Assembly (NCBI GenBank): GCA_036345935.2
Contig: JADWOT020000002.1
Span: 10,991,100 to 11,055,099 of the forward strand
DNA: 64,000 nt
Direction of reading: 5' to 3'
Source: Taenia hydatigena
Lineage: Eukaryota; Platyhelminthes; Cestoda; Cyclophyllidea; Taeniidae
Program-made: the position numbers and the translations under genes
Shown here: piece by piece, positions 1-13,179 of the stretch
Layout: every line of letters starts with the position of its first letter
Numbering within the stretch: position 1 is the stretch's first letter
The notes under the pieces: generated by a model
Database searches by the model: none
What the model was told of the DNA's origin: nothing
The model's input: only the letters and a program-made list of their open reading frames with translations

Positions 1-979
1 CGCACGATCCACATTTTTATCAAAATTGCATATCTGCCTTTCATATTGTCTCGCACGAATTCGCCTTGGTTAAAGTTTTCTGCTCAACTGCCCTTTCCAC
101 CCCCATCGTCTGCGGTCATAGGCTCAGAGCTGAAGCCGACATTTCAGAAAAGCTAACATGTGACTTGTAATCGTTATGCTGAACCCGTTCTGCTTCACCA
201 ATCACCACCGACTGCAGTTCTAACCACATGCTTGGCATTATGTTAGTGAGTGTAGGCACGACCTCTTCTTCTGACTCCATTTTTTGCTGTGGCACCCCAA
301 GAGCTATAATGTGGAAGGGAAGAGTTGAGTAGACAATAAAATCTTTGTGTATAACACCCCTACACCGATGACGTCTCAACTTCTATGTCCCCTCATGTCC
401 TCAGCACAACTAATTCTCGCATCACAGTGACGCATTTGTGTTAGATTTTATTTTAGTAATTAAAAGCACAAAACCTTGCATTCTGCGGTTATCACTACTG
501 GTTATCATATTGGGAGTTGACTCATTTTAGTTCGTTTCAGTTAACTTCTGCTCAAAAGTTGACTGGTTAAAAGAGATGAGCGAATCCAGTTTATCAGTGG
601 CATCGACCGCGTCAGCGTAAATGATAGCGTTGGGTAGCCTGTAATGGGCTTATTGAATAGGAAACTGGAACACTAAAGGCAAAGGCCGTCAATTATTCAT
701 CTTGCGGGCCGATACCCTCATTAGCAGCACATTCAGCGGTGTTATGCTAATGGCACAGCAAAAAGCACTGACTAGTGTTGAGAATCTGTGAAGTAAATGA
801 GGAAAAGTGTTTATTGCAGGTACTTTCAACTTCGGAGAAATGTAGGTGCTTTGAATCGGTTGGAAATTATTATTTGTGTGACTAAATCTTCACTCATTTC
901 AAAAATCGTGCTCACCTTCTATTCTTTTCTTTGTTTGCGGAGACCCCCGTTGACTAAAATAGGCGGATAGCGAACCGAT
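1..979. other. no gene recognised
   Basis: I see no convincing coding region, RNA gene or repeat here. The longest open stretch (87 codons near 116-379, minus strand) has no recognisable motif. Confidence 0.5.
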
Positions 980-1630
980 CATTTCAGTGTTACTGCCACT
1001 AACAAGGTTGATGTAAAAATCTTTTTTCTAAGCCATAAAAGAGCTAATCTGGTGAGGATTGGTAACGATTACACAGGGGTAAAATGACGAGTTTTCATGC
1101 ACTAATCACAAAGTGTGAACACACAATTTAACTTTTGGTATTCTTGCAGAAATATTGGACTACGTTGATGCTCTTTTTGCACACGCAGTGAAATTTACAA
1201 AGGGTGGATAAGGTGGTATTCTTTGCATTGTTCCAAAAGTAAATGCAATTGTTTCAAAATACCGAAAATGGAAGTCGAGGCAACTTAATGTCATTTGCTG
1301 AAATGACCGAGAATGGTGAGGTGAGGATGTTCCCTTGAAAAGGATCAGATGGGAAATGCACTTCTACAAGAACCCCATGGCCTCGAATTCGCGGCACAAA
1401 TGTCTGTGGATCTGAGACAGTAGTTAGATTCTTGTTATGAAGGCACTGCTATTCATGCAAGCAATGTCGGGGCAGGATTTAACTTTCAGCCACTCCAAAC
1501 AGGACATCTGCATACCAAATGTCGCAAGCTTTGTAGTGTTGTCACACAAGCCATTTTGTCTACCACGATTCAAACTCAAAAATGTTCTAGTTAATGCGCA
1601 CAGAAATAAACTGAATCTAGATGACTTTGG
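980..1630 (+). repeat. direct repeat D, copy 1
   Basis: This stretch aligns in the same orientation with 3289-3897. Shared landmarks include AAAGAGCTAATCT, GACTAATCACAAA-like and AAGGCACTGCTATT blocks and the exact run TGTCGCAAGCTTTGTAGTGT. The copies differ at roughly a quarter of positions and contain several small indels, so the duplication is old. About 1.66 kb separates the copies. They could be the long terminal repeats of a dead element, but I see no coding remains between them and no terminal TG...CA. Confidence 0.7.
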
Positions 1631-3288
1631 CTTGGCCAAATCTTTCGGTTACCCACTTTTAACGTTAATCAACAAAGTAAGTTCTCCATTCTTTAGAGCT
1701 TAGCGAAAATTCATTTGTCTATTAACTGTGTATCGTAAGTTGCTCTTCTGACACTCTTCAAGGAAAGCTTGAAAAGATATTACCATTCTATACCATGAGT
1801 CAGTTCTACGACAAACAGCGCTTTGGTTTGTTGTGAGTGAGGTAATCATGCGCTGTTCCTAGAACATCCCACATTATGATTGTCAACATATATTTTCCCC
1901 TCATTCAAATATGCTGAAGCACCGAAGCATTGCACACATCTTCTCTCCCCCCATCACTAATAAATCATTATTTGCTTTACTGCCAATAGACATTCAACGA
2001 GATGGCACCAGAGATTGCCCTTTGCTTGCATTGGTGAATGTACTGAATCCGAACAAAAGGTCAAGAACACCAATGTTCAATGAGACGATTATTTCGAAGG
2101 CTAATCTGTCTATTCGATTTCAGCTGCCGCATGAAGCAATTTTGGTGAAGCTCTTACTTAATTCTGTCTCACAACGAAGCACTTACGGTCTTTTCAAGCG
2201 TTCTTCTAAACAAAGCACATTTTTATTAGCAAAAACGACCATAGTTGGGATTTCGTCTGCTGTTGTTGTGTGAATGCGTGCAAGACCGACAGGGAGGCGT
2301 GTAATGATGTGTGAGACCGTAAAATAATGTTGTGGAGATTGACGCATGTCTAGCACATGTGGACCCTTCCAAGTGGAATGTTAAAACTAGAAATTAGATG
2401 ATAGAGCGAATGAAGTTGATGTCTTGCGTCTAACACTATCGCGATTCTCATGTCTTGCCCAATTGCAGCATCATTAGTACACAAGACATGCAACTCTGTT
2501 ACCTAATGCCTGGTCTCGTGTTGAGATGCAACTCCTGTGTAAATAAAATGAGGAACTGGTAGGCAAAGAGTGGCGTCTTCGAAATCAATGCATTTAACCG
2601 CATTGATTGCTGTGTCCAACCAAATTAAGTTCTGCGACGTAATGAGTGGAGGCCAATATTTACAAAGACGCCATTTTAAAACGTTGTTTGTTTGATTGTC
2701 GGTTTTGGCCCTAGTCAGGTGGTCTGGCCTCCAGCACATGACAGCAGTCCCTTCCCTCTGCTTGTTAAATTTATGTGCTCAGAGACTTCGTGGATACAAA
2801 GTTTACTCCCACTTACATTTGACTATAATGCGCAAATTAATGCGTGGAAGAGTGGACAAAATGAAGGCAGAAGAAATGGAACAGTCTTCAATTGGGCCAT
2901 TAAATGCCAGAACGCATCAGCTGAAGTTCTTCATCTCACTGTGTTTGCTTTAAATTTCCGTTCTCACTTGCCTGGGGCTTGAGAAAGGGTTTCCTTAGGA
3001 AAGCGAAATGGAGATACAACCCAAATCGCTTCCTTAAGGAGCAGTCCGATTCCATGACGTTGGCAGAGGTCCTCCTACAACCCCTTAGTAACACGCTATC
3101 AGTCCACTGTTTTGTCAAAGACAATAAAAATGTCTCAGAGCAGTCAATTTCACCGCACTTGTACTAGATGCAAAGAGGAGGAGGAGGAGGAGGTGGAGGG
3201 AAAGGACAGAGGTTACATCATATAAAGTGTTTAATTAACGCCAGTGGGCATTGAATGTCTATCCTGGCTTGAATAGTTGATCAGCTCA
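1631..3288. other. no gene recognised between direct repeats
   Basis: This lies between the two copies of repeat D. A 120-codon open frame (1911-2273, plus) has no motif I recognise and no coding-like composition. A GGA-rich microsatellite lies at 3174-3200. Confidence 0.45.
3174..3200 (+). repeat. GGA microsatellite
   Basis: A purine-rich run of GAG/GGA trinucleotides with one interrupting GGT. Confidence 0.85.
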
Positions 3289-3897
3289 TCCACAGTGTCA
3301 TTCGCATTACTAATGTGATATACGTCGAAACTTTGTTTCTAAGCCATCAAAGAGCTAATCTAGTGGGGTTTAATAATGATTAAACGGCTGTAAAGTGACG
3401 ACTTGCCATAGACTAATCACAAATTTTGAGCTGCCAAATACATTTTCGCTCCCTTGGCACACTCAATAAAATTGTCAAAGGATTGACAAAGCAGTGTTCT
3501 GCGCATTGTTCCAGAAGTAAATGCAGTTGTTTGCAAATGTCGAAATCGGAAGTCGGGAAGAATTCTTGTCATTTGTTGAAATAACCCTGAATGTTGAGGT
3601 GAGGGTGTTTCCCTGAATGTGGCCAGATAAGAAATGTACTTTAAAAGACCTCATTCTCCAGACTTTGCAACGCGAATGGAGTAAATGGTTGTGGATCTGA
3701 GACAGTATAAAGGCACTGCTATTTATCCAGTGTCAGGACAGGATCCAACTTTGATTTACTCTAAACGGTATGTCAATGTATTAAATGTCGCAAGCTTTGT
3801 AGTGTTGCCGCGTAAGTCACTTGGCCCACCGCGATCCAAATTCGAAAAAAATATGTTAATTGACGTCCCCATTGATCAAAATGACACTCATCTTTAT
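3289..3897 (+). repeat. direct repeat D, copy 2
   Basis: This is the second copy of the repeat at 980-1630. It diverges after the block around 3840-3897, where both copies carry a similar (C/T)CACC(A/G)CGAT(T/C)CAAA motif. Confidence 0.7.
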
Positions 3898-4867
3898 TCA
3901 TTCTACTAATCCTGAGCAAAAAAGGCCAAACAAAGAAAGATAAGCGCCCAGTCTATTAAACACCTTTGCAAATATGTCGACACGCCGCTGTTGACATTTT
4001 AGCAGCATCACTCTTCATGGAAGTTACCTCTCAGCCAATGTCGATCAAAATCGTTTACCAGTGCCTTTTGCAATCGTGATGTGTGTCTTTCCTTTATCGC
4101 ACCAAACTGTGGCCCCATCAATAGGCAAGTGATGTCTGTACAACTTGCCCACTTGAGCTAGTAAAGGCGCTCGATTTCGACCCTCCGTTCTGCCTCAACT
4201 GTTAGCTCTTTCTTCGGAATGTGGGAAAGACTCGGTATTTATTCATTGCAGCCTCGATAAATTGCAGGCCTTGCCCAAATTCACCCTTACTACCATCCAG
4301 TCAGCTTTACTGTGGCAGTCGTTACGTTTACTTCTTGCATGAGTGATATCTGCAGAGGTATCCTTTCAACCCAAGCGAGTCCTCGTAACCTCGGTGGAGT
4401 TGCAACCCACTAAGGAGATAAGAGACAGAAGAGAACAGATAAGCGGGAATCTTCTTTGATTCCTTGCTCATCAGAGTATACTGCTGTGAGTTGCTGCCTT
4501 TGCCTTCCTCTGAATTACCACTGTTTGGGATAGTTGTTAACGAGATAGTTGGGTAGTTAAACGGGTAGGAGTTTAAATGAGTAGCGGGTACTGAACAGAG
4601 GTAAAGGTGAGTAGCATGAGTGCCTTACATGTAAATTCTATTGAATGCTCAAATAAGAGCTGAGGACATAGGTCCTGATTTTAAAGATTTGATTGGCAGA
4701 AACTTGTTCGGAGTTTACAGGATTGCATGAGTGAGCAGAAAAAAAGGGGGGGGGGGCAGTAGGACCTAACCTTCTTAAAGATAAGAGCGGCTGGGTGGCG
4801 GAAGTGCTACTCTTGATGAGCTTCTGCATTTGAAAGAGTTTCTGGGCATCTCTCTATTTATCCTCTT
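3898..4867. other. no gene recognised; poly-G run
   Basis: No supported gene. A run of 11 G follows 6 A around 4740-4756. It is a candidate sequencing or assembly error site rather than a biological signal. Confidence 0.45.
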
Positions 4868-5606
4868 TTAATAAAGGCGGGACACTACTTGTGCCACATA
4901 ACGCGCACCACACTCAGCAAGGAGATTTCCGGTCTTCTTGCGGCCTGCTTCCCACAGTCTAGCTACTTCAGTCATGAGCTGCCCACACACCCGTCTTCTC
5001 ATGCAAGTATCCAAGTGAGCTGACTGAATGACGGGTAGGCACAGAAAAGCCGTCTTGCAGACGAATTCGTTTTCCGGCATCACCATCAAGTCACCGAAAT
5101 GTCAAAACTCCCATATGGCTGACCTACCAATTGTAGAGACGATGTTATGACTCTATTGCGGAGAAATTGTCTATGCTCGAAAACTTCAACAAGCATATGT
5201 AAAGGTGGTACCCATCTGCGTTAACCTCAAGCATCACTTCGTGGCCTAGTAGGTCCAATCTTGCCCTAAGATAAACTACAAAGGCTAAATATTCGCCATC
5301 CTCTCTCCCCAGCCTTAAGAGAGGTGCCCAGCTGACCACAGGATGTGCCAAGTCTCGCTCTATTGATGCAATTACGGAAGGATACACATTTCCACATACT
5401 GTTCTTAGACATCTGGCTAGCTAGTGAGGTGTGAGCTGCATCAAGCCTTTCCAATTCTCGGAGGTAATGTCTACGCACTCCATCGGTGCATCAATTGCAT
5501 CAATGGAAGGTTGCTTGGCCTTCTGAGCCCTTGAAGTAGGTGACATGTTACTGTAGCCATCTGGACCTGAAGTCTTGCCTTGCCCACAATGTGCACAAAA
5601 CCTCAC
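4868..5606 (-). pseudogene. unidentified decayed coding region
   Basis: Read on the minus strand, one frame stays open from about 5606 to 5145 apart from a single in-frame TAG at 5421-5423. The frame before the TAG starts with a CAHCG metal-binding-like motif. The frame after it contains SWAPLLRLGREDGEYLAFVV and looks like genuine protein, with good amino-acid balance and aliphatic periodicity. A further open stretch at 5089-4868 (containing MPENEFVCKTAFLCLPVIQS and ending at a natural TAA) could be a following exon. Coding character is inferred from composition alone. I do not recognise the family. The in-frame stop means it is a pseudogene, a sequencing error, or two separate exons misjoined by my reading. 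Confidence 0.35.
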
Positions 5607-5770
5607 ATCGCCCTATCATCCGCACCCTGCAGGCTTCAGTGCTTCGACGCTGTCACACACGTGATGCCTTGTTGAATGACTGACCAGCCGGCTCATGCAT
5701 CTGACTAAGTAACCATCCGACCACCCAAAAGTCCTGACGGGTGCTGCACTTAGCAGCTATGCTACCGTGT
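5521..5770 (+). repeat. direct repeat E, copy 1
   Basis: This aligns with 6930-7215. Shared landmarks are GTTACTGTAG, GCCCACAA, CACAT.GCCCT and GTTGAATGRCTGACCAGCC, followed by a GACGGG block. The copies are strongly diverged with indels. Copy 1 overlaps the decayed coding stretch at 4868-5606, so the repeat may derive from duplicated exon material. Confidence 0.55.
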
Positions 5771-6929
5771 CTCTGATCTTTCGAATGAGTAAGGAGACCA
5801 ACAGTCCAAACGTTTGGCCATGTTTTACACAATACAAAGATTAGATGCAACTGTGGCTTCCAGTCAATCGACTACTTATCAGTCTGATCAATGAAAAGCT
5901 CACTACATTTCTTAATGGCTGTTTAATGGGTGCTTTCAGCTGGAATTTGAATAGCTATTGCCCAAGCTGTAGAATGACTGACCGGTCCATCGACCAACCT
6001 ACAGCTTCAATCAAGCATTATCCCTTGGTTTTGCAAGGCCACGGTCACGGCCTGGCTACAGCTCATGTAAAGAGAGAGAAATGGAATTCGGTATCAGCTG
6101 TTCTAAAATAAACCTTGACAACCCAGCAGGTGGGGTGGAAATGGATGTAATCAGCGCCCACACAATGATGGAACAATTTAAGTAAATCCAAACGTGAATG
6201 CAGATTCTTGCCCTCAGTTAATGCATGTGGTGATTTCGTCCTGCTGTCAGTCAAAGCTGCGACAAGCTCAAGGTGTGCCTTTTGCCAGCTCGCCTTGGAG
6301 AGTTTGGGTGGTTTACGAGAAGTCTCGAGCAAGTCAGCTTACTTCTTGCGGTGGCCCAAAAGCTAGCGATTTAAGAGAGTAATACGTTATTGTGTGGATT
6401 TCGTGATAGGGCAGTCATTCAGTGCGACAAAAGCGGCACATTGTAATAGTTCACTAAGGTCACTTTATAACAAACTAGATCCTAATAGGAAGAGAGGGTT
6501 TAAAGGAAGGAAGGGCAGGGCTATCTTGATTTCTTCACAACGAGTAGAATAAGAGCAAGAAATGAACACTCTTTATTGGTGAATTGATGAAATAGTCAGA
6601 GTGATGAGGGATATGATGGTTCAGAGAGTACTTGTCCCCCTCAGAGGATGGATGAAGAGCGCTTTTCCCTTAGAATTTGCATATAATTAGTCAAGCGTAT
6701 ACGTAGCAAGTGCGTCAGGGGGTGATCGGCGGCATCGGCTGGATCAAAGGGGGCAAGATGATGAAGGCACTCGTAATCCCAGCGAAATCTAAGTCCTCTG
6801 ACAACCGCTCAGGAATCAAGAGCAATCAATTACCAACAACACGCTCATTGGCAATCGCCTAGAACACAAGCTCACGCCAAAGCGCCTTCTTCGCTGTCTG
6901 GGTGTTCCAATGGCACTCACTCGCACTCT
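5771..6929. other. no gene recognised
   Basis: Nothing supportable. Open frames on both strands around 5845-6380 lack motifs. An 89-codon minus-strand frame at 6063-6332 is the most protein-like, but I cannot assign it. Confidence 0.4.
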
Positions 6930-7215
6930 GACTCCAGCCCTTGTCTGATAAGTTCCCCCATTCTATTGTTACTGTAGGCTTCTTCACCTCAAGTGCCACT
7001 TTACCGGAATCGCCCACAAGTTCTCACATAGCCCTTTCGTCAAAATCGACCTGCATGGTTTAGTGATCAAAAGCTGCCACGCACACAAAGTTCAAGTATT
7101 TGTCTTTGCAGTTGGGCTAGTTGTTGAATGGCTGACCAGCCAAATCGTTTACCCGACTAACTAAATGTTTAACCGACTAATATTCCGGACGGGACTTACC
7201 TCATTACAGCGCCTA
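6930..7215 (+). repeat. direct repeat E, copy 2
   Basis: Second copy of the stretch at 5521-5770, in the same orientation and more diverged at its 3' end. Confidence 0.55.
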
Positions 7216-10200
7216 CGTTCGTTGGGTGCGTTGACACTACCCTCGAGGCCTAGATGTCTTGAAGACGAGGATCCTAGTGATAAAGAGAACCTCCGTAGAT
7301 GATTGGTTCAGATTTGATAGATGAATATGGCTAAAGAACAGTGAGAAATTGTGAAAAGGGTCAGGCTGGAAGGTGGGTAGAAGCTGTGTTTTAGATTTGT
7401 GAAGCCTTAGCCTGTGCTTGCATGGTTGTTTTACAACAATTAACATTGAGTCTGCCAAGCCCAAGTTGACAGCATCGCAGTAGTTCAGCAATGCAACGCT
7501 TGGGTATGGGAGGAGGAATTGCGTGAAGTAATTTTGAGCTTGACAATGCCATCGCATCACCAACATGTAAGAACAAAGACAAGGATTTGAAATGTCCATG
7601 CGTGACAGCGGGCAATTGGGAAAGCGACGCAAAGCAAAGTAGGCGACCTAGGCGAAATGAGGCCTGAGGCCAACTTGGCTACAGTGGACATGTGCAAGAC
7701 GCAATAAATCAAGGAAATAGTGATATGCGCAATGCAAAGCCTCCTTTGATGGGTTATTAAATTTAAGAGTTCTTTGTTGGCTATATTCCGGGTTCAGGCG
7801 GTACGGATTGCCAGAGAAGTGATGTGGGTAAAAACAGGACGATGCAATGCGTCTCTAAAGAGAAGGAGAGTGTGTTGTCATATTTTCAAAGAATCGCATA
7901 CGCAGAACCTGTTTTACAAAATTGAATGCATTGAGTTGTAATTTTGTTAAATTTACAAAATCTCTGAATTAATGACCACAGGACTTGTTGTTGCGAAAGG
8001 AGACGTCGCACTGTATAACACTTGACCCTCTGATGGTGGGACGGAAAAGTCGCCCCGAGAGATAGACCACTTGCGAGTTTGTTTAGGTAGTTGAATTTCG
8101 AGTACCGATCCAGCTATCTGACTGAGCAGTAGTTTGTTGAGGGCCTAACGAGCCCACTAGACATGACCAACTTACCAGACTGCGCGTCTTAGGTAACGCT
8201 GACAAGTTACCATGTTAAAGGAAAAGCTGCATTGGTAAGTTGATCTGGCGGGTGGTTTGGCCATGTCAGATCAGGTTGGATGAGATAGCGTACCATAGTA
8301 GATCAATGACCAGAATGCATTACATCTTCCAGACGACGATACGAAGGGGTAGTTTCTCGGATTCTGCAGCACATCTGCTTTGGCTGATAGGCAAATGCAA
8401 ACAGGTCTGATGATTGATGACAGAACTTATTTGCAAAACTTGGTTTTTAGCCCTCCCTTCCCTCAACTTGATGGAATGTAAGGAAAGATGCAGTAGCATT
8501 TTACTGAATATCATCTTGTTGGATGACTGGATGCTTCCTCTTTGCGGCGCACTGCGCGACAGTTGTCTTTTTGATGTTGGGAATGCATAAGGTGCTGGGG
8601 CAGATGTCCAAAAAGACGGACGGCTTGCATTGGACTGAAGGAGGAGGCGCGTCGCTTCCAGTGCACGCAACACTTATGAAGTCACCTTTGAACAGTCTCG
8701 CTCTTGTATTCTTAGCCAGTTCTACTAAAAACTAAAGGGAGAAGTGAAACTTGGTGTCGGTCGTCCAGAAAATCCGTCTTGGAAATTTGACAAGTGAGAA
8801 GGGATTGGATGTTATTAGCCAAGTAGCCCAAACACAGTCTTCGAGACGTCATTACTAACAACTTCCGTGTGTGCATTACAGACGTCAATTAACCATTCCC
8901 AATTTTGTTCACATTTTAGCTATTACCGCATCTTTCGGGGTTCCCTTGTTGACTTGCAGATCAGCAGCCCAATCGGACGGTCGAGTCGGTAACGAACTTA
9001 CCATAAGTTGTGGCTGTCGCTCTAAATTAATCAGCAGCCAACACAGTCAAATCTCAAATTTATTGCATGCTTTAATAGCGGTGGATCGTTCGAGGACTTT
9101 GAAATCGAATTAAAAACTGAATCATACGTGCAAAAACATGGAAAAACGTGGAAAGGAGAGTTGGTTACTTCATTAAAACAAATTGCGAGATTTTAGAGAG
9201 GTGGGCAACGTCCAATCCGTCATTTGACACTTTTGTCCCATTAGGCTTACGGCCTTCCCTACCTTCAACATTATGCCTTGCATCAATTTATAAACACTCT
9301 AGATGGAGTCGCGCACGCAGTGTTATATGTCACGCGAGTTAAACGGATACAAGACGGCTTTCCACTGACCTCAGATCTACATTCAGAAGTCTCCTTAGTA
9401 TGCGTCTTGGTTGTGCCTTCAATTTCTACTTTACTGCTGTTCATCTTGCTACACCACTTCACATGTGCTTAATGCTCTTCAAATATTTGTTGTGATGTTA
9501 AGCAACGTAAGTTTGCACAGAATGTGCTCCACTTCTCATCACGTCTTTCGGTCCAAACTCAATGGCTTAAATGTATGTTCTCTTTGAGTTGCTGTTCGTT
9601 CGTCAGCAAAATGGGAATAATCACAATTTCATTCAGCGCGTAGGTTGCACCAGCGACGAACTTCGGATTTTGTGGTCCAAGTACTGCGCTAGCATACTGT
9701 TGGCTCAAAATTAAGACGCTTCACTCATTTGGCGCTTGTAAAATCTTATACTGCGTGCACGTATCCACACTTTTACTGCAAAGCCCATGGAGCACCGTGG
9801 ATGCATGCTGGAGTGTGCTGATCACGCAGAGCTGAGTCGGGCGGGGTAAATGTGCGGGAGAGGAATTGGACTTGTTGGAATAGAAGTATCGGCATGGTGG
9901 GTCACTCAAACTCACGTGTGCATCTCTTATTTAGGCTTTTGCACTACTGAGACGTAGCCCAACTCCAATGCCGACGTGGACAAGCCATTCTGTCCTCTAA
10001 ACATGCCTCAACGTTCAACCACACTTCCGCATCTCAGAGTACACTGGCATCAATCACTTCATTCACAGACACTGCATCTAATGAAAGCTGCATGTAATAA
10101 TGCTGAAATACTCATACGATGTTGGACAGAAATGTGCCTGCCAAGTCGCCCATGTACATCGGTTGGGTAAGGAATCGGGCTGTTCCACGATGGAGAGGCA

Positions 10201-12123
10201 TTTGGCACCTCGTCGTACGCCATCCTTTCTTCCACATTCTTCTCTTGTTCACAGTACTTGCTATTGACACGCAACGGGTAGTATAGGTGGATGCGTTGAA
10301 ATAATTGAGTCACTGTGAGGTGCGTCGACAAGTTGATAAGTAAATGTAGTGTTAAGAAATGTCACTCAAAATGACAGTCTTGCAGTGACGCAACTCAGCG
10401 TGGCAAATACTAAGGGCGACATCCATGGTGGACTAAATGCTTGGTAGCAGTACCCCAAAACCTTTTTCTAGGCGACACATCATGTACTTCTTTTAAGATT
10501 AATCCCAAGCAAAACTTTTCTTAATGTTCACTCTCACAATATAATCTTGTATCCCATGAAATCTTGATGCAATATCATAATCAGAGAAATGTTTGGCAAT
10601 TTATTGAGGATGCAACTAGGAGACGGCAGTCTATTAGTAAATAACGATGAGTGTGGCTGACTGTTTCACACAAATCTCAAGCTTTTGTCTGCACAGCATT
10701 GTACAAATGAACTACTCTCGTAGGCGAAGTAGACGAAGGTGGTTAAAGGGTCAAACGCATCTCGCTTTTGGATCATGAGGTGTGCTCCTGCAGCGGCTCG
10801 ATTTTTGATTTACAGTAGGCTAGAAGCCTATGTAGTACCTTCACTTCAAAATAGTGGTTAATATTGTAACCCACTAAGAAGGATAGAATGAGATTGGGGT
10901 TCAGGCACGTGGGACTTCTTTACTAGGTCCCACACATTCTTCATTGTTGCAACATCTAGTGAGTATTGGTGAAATACTTGATAACATTCTTCCTCAATTT
11001 TATTGTTATCTCTAACTCCGGAAGTGCGCAGGTTATGCATTACAATTGCACACAAGTACTTACATCTTTGTTCCACCTCTTTCTTCCTTGCATACCATTA
11101 ATCGGCATGAATACAGTCAATGCCTGCAATGGCCTTTAATTGCAGAAATGCTCTAATGAATTTTTAGTACCTTTTAAATCAGCATCGCATTGCTTTTCCC
11201 CCTCATTTTAGCTTCTAGCATCTATGCTAGCTCGCGCATCTCTGAGGAAGTAGGATTATGAAGGATGCACCCCATTGTTGGAATAGAGATGCGAGAAGAG
11301 GGCACACAGTTCAACTGCATGAATGGTAAAACTGTAGCATCGAAACCGCCACCTGCAAATATTAACACTTTGGAATCTGCAGTATGCACTGTTCATTTAG
11401 TGGTGGTGATATTCCAATTCACAATGTTGTGCTAAAGCCGTAAATTATGCTTAATTTTCTCAACAATTCAATAAAAATGGACATTTGGGTTGAGTACGAG
11501 AAGGAAGGGGAGTCACACTTCAACTCACTGAACCGTAACGTGAACAGTTGTTGCGCCTGATGCTGCAACTGCTGCATGATGACTCTCCCATATTTTTTTT
11601 CTTCACAATCACGCAGGGATATCCACTCTGCCATTTCACCCACCAATCTTCAACGCACTTGTGCTCAACAATAAGAGCATCGACATCGAGTTGTGTATGT
11701 CTACAAAACCCAAATCACCTTATTATTTTAAAGTGCCGCAGTTGTGCATTCGTCACTTTGAATGCATTGTCCGTAGCATAGTTGATGACCTGAGAAAAGG
11801 CAGTAGTCATGTGTCACGCAGCCATTTAAGGTGTACATCAAGTCAGAGTGAGTACGTTGTCAATGATAGCCACGTAAATAAGCATTCCTAGACTTGCATA
11901 GCTAATCCAGCACGATGGTGTTTAACAGTGGCTTTTGAAAGTCAAATCTAGCATCTTATATCTACTGATAATGAATAACCCCTTCAATTGTCCATCGCCT
12001 TTGTCAAAGTAGACGATAAGGCAATTACACTGGAATCAGTGCCACCGTTTGTTCACCTACAACCGATGGAGGTGCTCAAAAGATTTCGCACCTTTCCTAT
12101 TGGTGCTGCTGAAGAGTCGGCTT
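7216..12123. other. long stretch without recognisable genes
   Basis: About 5 kb in which I find no motif-bearing frame, RNA gene or clear repeat. The longest open frames (131 codons at 7237-7632 minus, 117 at 8320-8673 minus) look random. Introns or old unrecognised repeat are both possible. Confidence 0.4.
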
Positions 12124-12200
12124 CTAGTCACCCACGCTTGCCATCACATGGTGCGCGTGGAACGCACCATTTGTTTGCAGGTCAAATCAAGTGCTCACCT
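12124..12200 (+). repeat. short dispersed repeat G, copy 1
   Basis: About 77 bp aligning with 17292-17370 in the same orientation. Shared blocks are AGTCACCCACGCTTGCCA, GGAACGCACCATTTGTTTG and GTCAAATCAAGTGCTCA. Identity is about 90%. It lies just before repeat C copy 1. Confidence 0.8.
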
Positions 12201-12244
12201 GACGCCTTATAGCACGTGAGCGAAGCTTCTTTTTCCATAACTAT

Positions 12245-12958
12245 CAAGACGAATAATGTCTAAACATTGTAATCACCCAACTAAGTAAAATTTAAGTAAA
12301 CTGCTTCTTGCAGAGCACATAGGTTCCATACCCAGGTGCTAGCAAAATTACATAAGAATTTCTTACCAGCACACGCTATATCAACGTATAAACTTTTGTC
12401 TACGAACAAGGAAATCCACTGCAATTTCTTGTTTGCACCTTGCATACGGTGCATTTTCGATTAAAAGGTTAATTTGGAAAGCGAGACACGAAAAGGCGTT
12501 TAAATAAATGCTTGTGATATCGGCGAATAAGTGAACTCAATGCAAGTCTAAATGTTGTTCGAAATTGCACATCTACTTGTAGATCATAGGCCGTGATGTG
12601 TCAGGGCCACGTTTTGGTTCTCTGCCGACATCGGCGATAATTCAAACGCCAACAAGCTCTTAACAAATAATTGCAGCTCACTGGCTCAAGGTACATAATT
12701 ACGCTAAGACTCTTGGCCCTACTGCAAAAAGTGGAAATTTTATCAGAAATTTACGGGTTTGTATAAGAGGTGCATTTTAATGCTTTCAAACAATTGGCAG
12801 CGTACAAAAGCCGACGCTAGCAGCGGTGGCAGCAGCAGAGGATTCAAAGTGCGTGAGACTTGATGTGCTATTTCTATACTGCTCAGCACTAGAGACTGTG
12901 AGATAAAGTACAGCTAACATTTGAACACAGATTTAACTGGACATAAAAGCCAAGCGAC
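12245..12958 (+). repeat. dispersed repeat C, copy 1
   Basis: This aligns with 24928-25628 in the left arm (same orientation) and therefore with 32010-32710 in the right arm (inverted). Landmarks are TTCCATACCCAGGTGCTAGC, AAACTTTTGTCTACGAACAAG and TTTAACTGGACATAAAAGCC. Identity to the arm copies is around 85-90%. The arm copies are far closer to each other, so this copy is an older relative. Confidence 0.85.
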
Positions 12959-13179
12959 CGTGGTACCGCCTGACATGAGTTTTAACGTTACTTAACGCTT
13001 GAAGGGGAGCCACTGATTTTGAAGCATTATAACAGACCATAATTTCAGCATAAATAACATCCAATGCATAATTTACCACTAAACTACATTGTTGTATTTG
13101 CCTATTGATCTGTGGAATAGTATCCAATATCAACGACATTTTAGAAGCCAATAAAGCTAGTGGATTTGAAATTAAATAT

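Noticed and set aside
1911..2273. 120-codon plus-strand frame as a gene
   Set aside because: No family motif, no splice or promoter context, and composition like the surrounding DNA.
4740..4756. A-run plus G-run as a regulatory or quadruplex element
   Set aside because: A single homopolymer pair is not enough for a quadruplex and may be a base-calling artefact.
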